A program made the translations under genes and the position numbers. The notes under the pieces are model-generated. The model was not told the DNA's origin and made no database searches. It saw only the letters and a program-made list of their open reading frames with translations. A stretch of DNA of 7,435 nt from JBOGWA01 sp050693155 (GTDB lineage: Bacteria > Actinomycetota > UBA4738 > CALAEC01), in the NCBI GenBank assembly GCA_050693155.1, contig JBOGWA010000029.1, positions 1-7,435 on the forward strand. Direction: 5' to 3'. Positions 1 through 6,189 of this stretch are shown here, piece after piece. How positions within the stretch are numbered: the first letter of the stretch is position 1; each line of letters starts with the position of its first letter.

Positions 1-15
1 GGGCGTATCCGTAGG

Positions 16-552
16 TTGATCCCGCGCGAGCGGATCGAGGGGCAGATCCTGCTGATCCGTGACCAGCGGGTCATGCTGGACAGCGACCTCGCCAAGCTGT
101 ACGGCGTCCCGACGCGACGACTCAACGAGCAGGTTCGACGGAACATCGCTCGATTTCCCCAGGACTTCATGCTCCAGCTGACTGCGGACGAGGCCCGGGC
201 TTTGAGATCTCAGGATGTGACCTCGAAGCCGGGACGCGGAGGCCGGCGCTACGCGCCTCTCGTCTTCACCGAGCAGGGTGTGGCGATGCTCTCGAGCGTG
301 TTGCACAGTGAGCGGGCCGTTCGGGTCAACATCGAGATCATGCGCGCCTTCGTGCGGCTCCGCGCCATGGCCTACACGTACAAGGACCTCGCGAACAAGA
401 TTCACGCGCTGGAGCAGAAGTACGATGGGCAGTTCAAGGTCGTCTTCGATGCCATTCGTGCGCTCATGGAAACGCCTGAGCCGCCGCCCCCAGGAGGCGG
501 GAAGCGCCGGATCGGCTTCCGGCCGAAGGACGACCAAGATGGCAGACGCTGA
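16..552 (+). CDS. ORF6N (KilA-N-like) DNA-binding domain protein
   Basis: This 178-residue protein begins with an ORF6N domain (about residues 5-110), a DNA-binding fold first known from phage and large DNA viruses and often found beside type I RM genes. The family signature is clear: residues around 19-30 read VMLDSDLAKLYGV, followed by RRLNEQVRRN, RFPQDFMLQL and FTEQGVAML (residues 84-92). The region at about 118-150 looks helical and could form a coiled coil. The tail is rich in proline, glycine and basic residues. The TTG at 16 is the first start visible, but the frame stays open to the left edge and the only purine-rich bases touch the TTG, so the true start may lie outside the window. 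Its 3' end overlaps hsdS by 14 nt, which places it in the RM operon. Its exact role there is unknown; a DNA-binding or regulatory function is an inference from the fold. Confidence 0.85.
   Translation: MIPRERIEGQILLIRDQRVMLDSDLAKLYGVPTRRLNEQVRRNIARFPQDFMLQLTADEARALRSQDVTSKPGRGGRRYAPLVFTEQGVAMLSSVLHSERAVRVNIEIMRAFVRLRAMAYTYKDLANKIHALEQKYDGQFKVVFDAIRALMETPEPPPPGGGKRRIGFRPKDDQDGRR
525..530 (+). promoter_or_regulatory. Ribosome binding site for hsdS
   Basis: GAAGGA lies 8 nt upstream of the ATG at 539, inside the end of the ORF6N gene. It decides the hsdS start: the same frame is open much further upstream, but the translated sequence before this ATG is only a shadow of the ORF6N gene, while HsdS-like sequence (LPQGWE) begins within ten residues of the ATG. 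Confidence 0.75.
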
Positions 553-2545
553 AGTTAGTTCTCTACCCCAAGGCTGGGAGCTGGCTCGTATCGATCAGAA
601 GTTCACTTCCACCACTAAACCCAAAGCGTTGCGTATCGGAGAGCGCGGAGCAATTCCGTTTGTGCCCATGGAGCGACTGCCCTCTGATCGCCTGACTTTC
701 TCGGACTTTGTCCTCCGGACTCCCCAGGAGATCGCCAGTGGCACCTATTTCGAGGACGGCGACTTGCTACTCTCTAAGATCACGCCGTGCTTCGAAAACG
801 GGAAGCAGGGAATCGCCACGAACATTCCCGGTGGCTGGGGCATTGCCAGCACCGAGATCATTCCAATCAATACCCTCGCGGCCCTTAGCCACCTGCCGTT
901 CCTTGCAATGTATCTGTTGCATCCCGACGTCCGCCGTCGGCTCGCGAGTAGGATGGAAGGCGCCACGGGCCGTCAACGCTTGCCCAAGTCAGTTCTAGAA
1001 CAATGCACCATGCCGTTCCCACCTTTACCCGAGCAGCAGGCCATTGCGACGGTGCTATCAAAGATCCAGTCGGCTGTAGCGGTGCAGGACAAGATCGTCT
1101 CCACGCTCAAGAAGCTGAAGACCGCGACCATGGCCAAGCTCTTCCGCGAGGGCCTGCGCGGCGAGCCCCTCAAGCAGACCGAGATCGGCGAGATTCCCGA
1201 GAGCTGGGAGGTCGTCCGACTTGGAGACTACTGCGTCATCAGCTCGGGTGGAACTCCAGCCCGGGATCACCCCGAGTATTGGAATGGGGATATCCCCTGG
1301 GTGAAGACTGCCGAGATCGACTACCGCCCCATCATGAAAACTCAGGAACATATCACCGAGGCGGGTCTCAAGAATTCCTCCGCGAAGCGGTTTCCGAAGG
1401 GGACGTTGCTGATGGCGATGTACGGCCAAGGTATCACCCGTGGCAAGGTCGCGTTCCTAGGAATCGAAGCGACCACGAATCAGGCATGTGCAGCTCTCTT
1501 CCCCGAGGAGGAGCTCGATCCTGGGTACCTGTATGCGTTCTGTGCTTTCGCCTACGACCGGATTCGTGAGCTCGGACACGGTGCAAATCAGAAGAACCTG
1601 AGCGCCGACATCATTCGAGAGATTCTCTTGACGCTTCCGGCACGGGCGGACGAACAGCAGGCAATCTACCGAGCGGTAAGAGCAGTCGAATCTCGCATTC
1701 AGGCGGCGGAAGAAAGACGAAACTCAATCAAGAAGGTGTTCTCTTGCATGCTCCAACTGCTCATGACGGGGCAGGTGCGCGTGCAGGTGGCGCTGGCAGA
1801 GGGTGAGGTGGCGACGGGTCGGGGACGGGTCGATCGCAGGGACCCGGTCGTCCCGGAGACTCTCCCGCGTGAAGTCGAACGCTTCGTGGCCGAGCTGGTG
1901 CGGCGGTTCGAGCCGGAGCAGGTGATCCTGTTCGGCCGGCATGCCGAGGGGAGTCCGAGGGCTGAGGGCGAGATGCGGTTGCTGGTCGTCATGGACTTCG
2001 AGGGCCGGGCGCTGGCCGAGGCGGTGCGGATCGAGCGGGAGATCGAGCGCGACTTCTCCCTGACGGTGATCGCGCGGCGTCCCGAGGAGGTTCGTCGCGC
2101 GCTGGAAATCGGCAACCCGTTGATCGAGGGCATCGTCGAGCGGGGGACGGTGCTCTACGCGCGACCGGAGGCCGAGGCCAAAGCCCCGGTCGCCAGGGCG
2201 CGTGAGGAAGGACGCCGTGCGGCGCCGAAGGGGAAGCTCGGCGACGAAACGCTCCGGGAGATCGTCCGACGGGTGGTCGCCGCCGTGGCGCCGGAGAAGA
2301 TCATCCTCTTCGGCTCGGCCGCCCGAGAGGAGATGGGCCCGGACAGCGACGTGGATCTCCTGGTGGTGAAGTCCGGGGTCGACCGACTCGAGACGGCACG
2401 GGCCGTTCGCCGATGCCTTCTCGGCATCGGGATACCGAAGGACGTCATCGCTGTGACTCCCGAGGATCTCTCCCGCTACGGCAGTGACCGAAGTCGCGTC
2501 ATCTTCTCCGCGCTCAGGGAAGGCAAGGTTGTCTACGCCGCCTGA
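539..2545 (+). CDS. hsdS: Type I RM specificity subunit HsdS fused to two tandem MNT nucleotidyltransferase domains
   Basis: The first ~415 of 668 residues are a full HsdS, the subunit that selects the DNA target for methylation and cleavage. TRD1 begins with LPQGWE; the first conserved spacer helix follows PLPEQQAI (about 162-169); TRD2 starts near residue 218 (IPESWEVVRLGDY, then SSGGTP); the second spacer helix follows DEQQAI (about 370-376); and the usual HsdS ending LMTGQVRV is at 408-415. HsdS proteins normally stop here, but this frame runs on through a polar linker into two minimal-nucleotidyltransferase domains. MNT1 (about 440-545) keeps VILFG but has GR at 466-467 and E478/R480 where GS and the DxD aspartates belong, so it is probably inactive. 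MNT2 (about 570-668) has G592-S593, D604-V-D606 and a likely third acidic residue, D635, so it looks active. The HEPN gene follows with an overlap. A stop codon lost between former neighbours, or expression of the MNT part from an internal GTG at 1808, are alternatives to a functional fusion. Confidence 0.88.
   Translation: MADAEVSSLPQGWELARIDQKFTSTTKPKALRIGERGAIPFVPMERLPSDRLTFSDFVLRTPQEIASGTYFEDGDLLLSKITPCFENGKQGIATNIPGGWGIASTEIIPINTLAALSHLPFLAMYLLHPDVRRRLASRMEGATGRQRLPKSVLEQCTMPFPPLPEQQAIATVLSKIQSAVAVQDKIVSTLKKLKTATMAKLFREGLRGEPLKQTEIGEIPESWEVVRLGDYCVISSGGTPARDHPEYWNGDIPWVKTAEIDYRPIMKTQEHITEAGLKNSSAKRFPKGTLLMAMYGQGITRGKVAFLGIEATTNQACAALFPEEELDPGYLYAFCAFAYDRIRELGHGANQKNLSADIIREILLTLPARADEQQAIYRAVRAVESRIQAAEERRNSIKKVFSCMLQLLMTGQVRVQVALAEGEVATGRGRVDRRDPVVPETLPREVERFVAELVRRFEPEQVILFGRHAEGSPRAEGEMRLLVVMDFEGRALAEAVRIEREIERDFSLTVIARRPEEVRRALEIGNPLIEGIVERGTVLYARPEAEAKAPVARAREEGRRAAPKGKLGDETLREIVRRVVAAVAPEKIILFGSAAREEMGPDSDVDLLVVKSGVDRLETARAVRRCLLGIGIPKDVIAVTPEDLSRYGSDRSRVIFSALREGKVVYAA
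1808..2545 (+). other. Tandem MNT nucleotidyltransferase module at the HsdS C-terminus (possible internal start)
   Basis: This is the part of the fusion that does not belong to HsdS. MntA-type enzymes transfer AMP to a tyrosine of their HEPN partner and silence it. The second copy here has the matching motif GSAAREEMGPDSDVDLLVV and ends in the typical TPEDLSRYG ... ALREGKVVY pattern. The first copy ends in the related pattern RPEEVRRALEIGNPLI ... ERGTVLY but lacks the catalytic residues. An in-frame GTG at 1808, preceded by AGAGGG 4 nt upstream, could start a separate 245-residue protein. A TGA at 1804-1806 in the next frame would end HsdS one base before that GTG, as in an ordinary operon junction. 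A net loss of 3n+1 bases just upstream would therefore turn two genes into one. The 8-base repeat AGGTGGCG occurs at 1785-1792 and 1806-1813 around this junction. Confidence 0.6.
2516..2523 (+). promoter_or_regulatory. Ribosome binding site for the HEPN gene
   Basis: AGGGAAGG lies 5 nt upstream of a TTG codon at 2529. It favours that TTG over the in-frame GTG at 2484, which has no comparable site and would add 15 residues unlike the family's N-terminus. Confidence 0.65.
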
Positions 2546-2933
2546 CGCGCTTCCGGACAGTGGTCCACACGAGTGGCTCCGTCGTGCGAAAGGCAACCTC
2601 GCGCGGGCGAAGCAGCCGAAGCCCGAGGAGGGCTTCTGGGAGGACCTCTGCTTCGATGCCCAGCAGGCGGCGGAGAAGGCGGTAAAGGCTGTGCTCCTGT
2701 TCGGCGAAATCGCCTTCCCGTTCGTGCACGACCTCGGGGAGCTGCTGACCCTGGCAGCCCGAGGCGGAGTCGACGTGCCGCAAGATCTCTGGGAGGCGGA
2801 TCAGCTCTCGGAGTTCGCCGTGGTGACGCGGTATCCAGGCGGGCGTGTCCCGGTGGACGAGGACGAGTACCGGCGCGCAGTGGCCCTCGCGGAGCACGTG
2901 GTTCGATGGGCGGAACGGGTCATCGGAGCGTGA
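2529..2933 (+). CDS. HEPN-domain protein, partner of the MNT module
   Basis: From the TTG at 2529 this is a 134-residue, mostly helical HEPN protein of the short stand-alone type usually encoded next to an MNT nucleotidyltransferase. The N-terminus has WLRRAKGNLARA (about residues 15-26). The core is DAQQAAEKAVKAVLL, then a V-H67-D68-L-x-E-L-L helix start and T-R101-Y-P-G, all typical of the family. In MNT-HEPN toxin-antitoxin pairs the HEPN protein is the toxin, often an RNase, and the MNT protein modifies it. A textbook R-x4-H-x-Y motif is absent. The only R-x4-6-H match is R116-x6-H123 in the last helix, which may be coincidental, so RNase activity is uncertain. The gene overlaps the end of the hsdS-MNT gene by 17 nt, implying coupled translation with its presumed antitoxin, and hsdR starts 26 bp downstream. 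An in-frame GTG at 2484 would give 149 residues but is less likely. Confidence 0.8.
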   Translation: MSTPPDALPDSGPHEWLRRAKGNLARAKQPKPEEGFWEDLCFDAQQAAEKAVKAVLLFGEIAFPFVHDLGELLTLAARGGVDVPQDLWEADQLSEFAVVTRYPGGRVPVDEDEYRRAVALAEHVVRWAERVIGA

Positions 2934-2959
2934 CACGGTGAGCCCGGAGTCGTGGAGCC

Positions 2960-5842
2960 ATGCCGCCTAGTCTCGCCTCCGAGCGCGCGGTGGTCCAGGC
3001 GCCCCTGGTCCGCTATGCCACCGAGATCGGGTGGGCGTATCTCCCGCCGGAGGAGGCGCTCACGCTGCGGCGCGGAGAGAGCGGGACGCTCCTCGCCTCG
3101 ATCCTGCGCGAGAAGCTCGTCGGGCTCAATCCGGGGGTCCTCACCGTGGAGAGCGCGGACGCGGTGATCGCCCGGATCGAGGGCGTGCGGACCAGCATCG
3201 AGGGCAACACCGAGATCCTCGCCTGGCTCCGGGGGGAGCGCTCGGTCTACGTCGAGCCGGAGCGCCGCCAGCGGCAGGTGACCGTCGTCGACTTCGCGCA
3301 TCCGGCCCACAACCTCTTCCAGGTGACGGAGGAGTGGCAGTACACGAACGGCCAGCACACGAACCGCGCCGACGTGATGTTCTGCATCAACGGCGTTCCC
3401 GTCGCCCTGACCGAGACCAAAGGGGCGGCCAAGCGCGAAGGGATCGACGACGGGATGGCTCAGGTCCGGCGCTACCACCGGGAGACCCCGGAGCTGGTGA
3501 CGGCGCCCCAGGTCTTCGACTTCACTCACCTGCTCGACTTCTACTACGGCGTCACCTGGAACCTCGACCGGAAAGACGTCTTCAACTGGAAGGACGAGGA
3601 GCCGGGGAATTTCGAGCGGAAGGTCAAGCGCTTCTTCGCGCGCGAGCGCTTCCTCAAGCTCCTCCGGGACTGGATCGTCGTCTTCAAGCGGGACGACGAG
3701 CTACGGAAGATCGTCCTCCGGCAGCACCAGACCCGCGCCGTCGAGAAGGTCGTCGAGCGGGCCCTGGACCCGGACAAGCGGTGGGGCCTCGTCTGGCACA
3801 CCCAGGGGGCAGGCAAGACCTTCACCATGATCACGGCCGCCGAGCAGATCCTCGGACATCCAGCCTTCGAGAAGCCGACGGTCCTCATGCTCGTGGACCG
3901 GAACGAGCTGGAGAGCCAGCTCTTCGGGAACCTCACGGCCTACGGGCTGGCCTACGAGCAGGCGACCTCGAAGGCGCGGCTGCGCGAGCTGCTCCGGGCG
4001 GACTACCGCGGGCTCATCGTGTCGATGATCCACAAGTTCGACCGGGCGGACGCGAACCTCTGCCCGCGCGCGAACGTGTTCGTCTTCGTGGACGAGGCCC
4101 ACCGGACGACGAGCGGCGACCTCGGGAACTACCTCGTGGGGGCGCTGCCCCACGCCACCCTGATCGGCTTCACCGGGACGCCGATCGACCGGATCGCCTA
4201 CGGTCGGGGGACCTTCAAGGTCTTCGGCGGGGACGACGAGAAGGGCTACCTCGACAAGTACTCGATCGCCGAGTCGATCGAGGACGGGACGACCCTCCCG
4301 CTCCACTACTCGCTGGCGTCGAACGACATCCGGGTGCCGCGCGAGCAGCTCGAGCGGGAGTTCCTCGACTTGGTGGAGGCGGAAGGGGTCAGCGACATCG
4401 AGGAGCTGAACCGGATCCTCGACCGGGCGGTCAACCTGAAGGCCTTCCTCAAGGCCCCCGATCGTGTCGAGCGGGTCGCCCGGTTCGTCGCGGAGCATTT
4501 CCGGCAGAACGTCGAGCCGCTCGGCTACAAGGCGTTCCTGGTCGGGGTGGACCGGGAGGCCTGCGCCCTCTCCAAGAAGGCGCTGGATCGACACCTGCCC
4601 CCGGACTACTCGGCCGTCGTCTACACATCCGCCCACAACGACGAGGCGCTGCTGGCCGAGTTCCGGCTGAGCGAGGAGGACGAGAAGCGGATCCGCAAGG
4701 CCTTCGTCAAGCCAGGCGCGATGCCGAAGATCCTGATCGTCACCGAGAAGCTCCTGACCGGGTTCGACGCCCCGATTCTCTACTGCCTGTATCTGGACAA
4801 GCCGATGCGGGACCACACGCTCCTCCAGGCCATCGCCCGGGTCAACCGCCCCTACGAGGCGGAGGACGAGTTCAAGAAGCCGGCGGGCTTCGTGCTGGAC
4901 TTCGTGGGGATCTTCGAGCGCCTGGAGAAAGCGCTCACCTTCGATTCGGACGTCGTCGGGAGCGTGATCCAGAACCTGGATGTCCTCAAGGAGCGCTTCG
5001 CGCGGCTCATGGCGGACCCCGCGCCGCGGTACCTGGAGCACTGTCGCGGGCCGGTCGACGATAAGGCGGTCGAGCGGGCGATCGACGCGTTCGGCGACAA
5101 GGCGGCGCGCGAAGCCTTCTACCGGTTCTTCAAAGAGCTCGAGGTCCTCTACGAGATCATCTCGCCCGACGTGTTCCTGCGCGACCATCTCGACGACTAC
5201 GGCCGGCTCTCGGTGCTGTACGAGGTCGTCCAGAACGCCTTCAGCAAGTCGGTCGCTCTCTACCGGGACATCGCGAAGAAGACGGAGTGGCTGGTCCGCG
5301 AGCGCGTCGCCAGCTACGACATCACCACGACGATGCCGCTCGTTCGGATCGACGAGAAGACGCTGGACGCGCTGAAGAAGGAAGACGCGCCGTCGGCAGG
5401 CAAGGTGTTCAACCTGGGGAAGAGCCTCGCCCAGGCCGCGGCGGACGCCGCGGACCGGCAGCCGTATCTGGTGCCCATCGGCGAGCGCGCCGAGGCGGTG
5501 CTCGAGGCATACGACGACCGGCAGATCGGCACCCAGGCGGCGTTGCAGCAGCTCGAGCGGCTCCTCACCGAGTTCGTCCAGGCACAGCGGGAGCGGGAGA
5601 AGACCGGCTTCGACCTCAACACCTTCACGCTCTGCTGGGTCCTGAAGCAGGCGGGCGCGGGCGAGCCCGAACGCCTCGCGCCGTCGTTGAGTGCCGCCTT
5701 CGGGCGGTTTCCGAACCACGCCCACAATCCGGCCGAGCTGCGCCAGCTCAAGGCCGAGCTGTACAAGGTGCTCCTGCCGGCGGTCGGGAAGGAGCGGATG
5801 GTGGAGCTGGCCGATCGGCTCCTCCGCCTCCAGCGGAAGTGA
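2960..5842 (+). CDS. hsdR: Type I restriction enzyme subunit HsdR
   Basis: This 960-residue protein is the motor and nuclease subunit of the type I RM complex: it translocates DNA using ATP and cleaves when translocation stalls. The N-terminal nuclease domain contains HPAHNLFQV and the PD-(D/E)XK residues D138, E152 and K154 (RADVMF ... TETKG). The superfamily 2 helicase motor follows, with Walker A QGAGKT (282-287), DEAH (378-381), GFTGTP (403-408), LIVTEKLLTGFDAP as motif V and QAIARVNR (623-630) as motif VI. The remaining C-terminal part is largely helical, as expected for the region that contacts HsdM/HsdS. Length and all motifs are normal, so the gene looks intact. The ATG at 2960 is preceded only by a weak, close GTGGAG. 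The end overlaps the next gene by 4 nt (GTGA). Confidence 0.97.
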   Translation: MPPSLASERAVVQAPLVRYATEIGWAYLPPEEALTLRRGESGTLLASILREKLVGLNPGVLTVESADAVIARIEGVRTSIEGNTEILAWLRGERSVYVEPERRQRQVTVVDFAHPAHNLFQVTEEWQYTNGQHTNRADVMFCINGVPVALTETKGAAKREGIDDGMAQVRRYHRETPELVTAPQVFDFTHLLDFYYGVTWNLDRKDVFNWKDEEPGNFERKVKRFFARERFLKLLRDWIVVFKRDDELRKIVLRQHQTRAVEKVVERALDPDKRWGLVWHTQGAGKTFTMITAAEQILGHPAFEKPTVLMLVDRNELESQLFGNLTAYGLAYEQATSKARLRELLRADYRGLIVSMIHKFDRADANLCPRANVFVFVDEAHRTTSGDLGNYLVGALPHATLIGFTGTPIDRIAYGRGTFKVFGGDDEKGYLDKYSIAESIEDGTTLPLHYSLASNDIRVPREQLEREFLDLVEAEGVSDIEELNRILDRAVNLKAFLKAPDRVERVARFVAEHFRQNVEPLGYKAFLVGVDREACALSKKALDRHLPPDYSAVVYTSAHNDEALLAEFRLSEEDEKRIRKAFVKPGAMPKILIVTEKLLTGFDAPILYCLYLDKPMRDHTLLQAIARVNRPYEAEDEFKKPAGFVLDFVGIFERLEKALTFDSDVVGSVIQNLDVLKERFARLMADPAPRYLEHCRGPVDDKAVERAIDAFGDKAAREAFYRFFKELEVLYEIISPDVFLRDHLDDYGRLSVLYEVVQNAFSKSVALYRDIAKKTEWLVRERVASYDITTTMPLVRIDEKTLDALKKEDAPSAGKVFNLGKSLAQAAADAADRQPYLVPIGERAEAVLEAYDDRQIGTQAALQQLERLLTEFVQAQREREKTGFDLNTFTLCWVLKQAGAGEPERLAPSLSAAFGRFPNHAHNPAELRQLKAELYKVLLPAVGKERMVELADRLLRLQRK

Positions 5843-6189
5843 GCGCGGCGGTGGTCAGTCACGACGGGCGGCCGGTCCGGGACGCGACGGCCTTGAAGGC
5901 CGAAGTCCGGCGCTGGGCCGCGCGGATCGGGGTGCAGCCGAAGCGCGTCCAGGTCCAGCGCATGACGACGAAGTGGGCGTCGTGCTCCTCGGCCGGTCGG
6001 ATCTGCTTGAGCCGCGATCTGCTCCATGAAGACCGGGCGTTCCAAGAGGTCGTCATCGTCCACGAGCTGCTCCACCTGCGTGTCCCGAACCACGGGAAAC
6101 TCTTCCGCAGCCTGATGACCGCCTACGTCCCGGGATGGGAACGGAGAGGTCGTGTCGGAGTATCCAAGTGTGTGGGTCGAGCTGAGTGA
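5839..6189 (+). CDS. Short YgjP/DUF45-type (M48-like) zinc metallopeptidase
   Basis: This 116-residue protein carries a zinc-protease motif, H75-E-L-L-H79 followed by H85 (HExxH-x5-H). Upstream of it is WASCSSAGRICLSRDLL, which matches the conserved W-x-SCSS-x-G-x-I-x-L stretch of the YgjP/DUF45 family (PF01863). Family members of about 230 residues are usual; this is the short form consisting mainly of the catalytic core, a form often found directly after hsdR in type I RM operons. E76 would be the catalytic base and the three histidines the zinc ligands. The GTG start overlaps the hsdR stop as GTGA without a clear Shine-Dalgarno sequence, suggesting translational coupling. The next in-frame GTG at 5851 is an alternative start. 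The substrate is unknown; proteolytic control of HsdR, as ClpXP does in enteric bacteria, is speculative. Confidence 0.85.
   Translation: MSAAVVSHDGRPVRDATALKAEVRRWAARIGVQPKRVQVQRMTTKWASCSSAGRICLSRDLLHEDRAFQEVVIVHELLHLRVPNHGKLFRSLMTAYVPGWERRGRVGVSKCVGRAE

Noticed and set aside
278..538. Upstream extension of the hsdS frame from 278
   Set aside because: The sequence before 539 is the shadow of the ORF6N gene. HsdS similarity begins just after the ATG at 539, which has a good ribosome site.
1724..2596. Long minus-strand open frame across the MNT region
   Set aside because: It is antisense to the well-supported MNT domains and has no recognisable motif.
3031..5725. Long open frames on both strands across hsdR (3031-5064 on + and 3701-5725 on -)
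   Set aside because: They are rich in R, G, A and P, show no domain, and are explained by the GC-rich codon use of hsdR.
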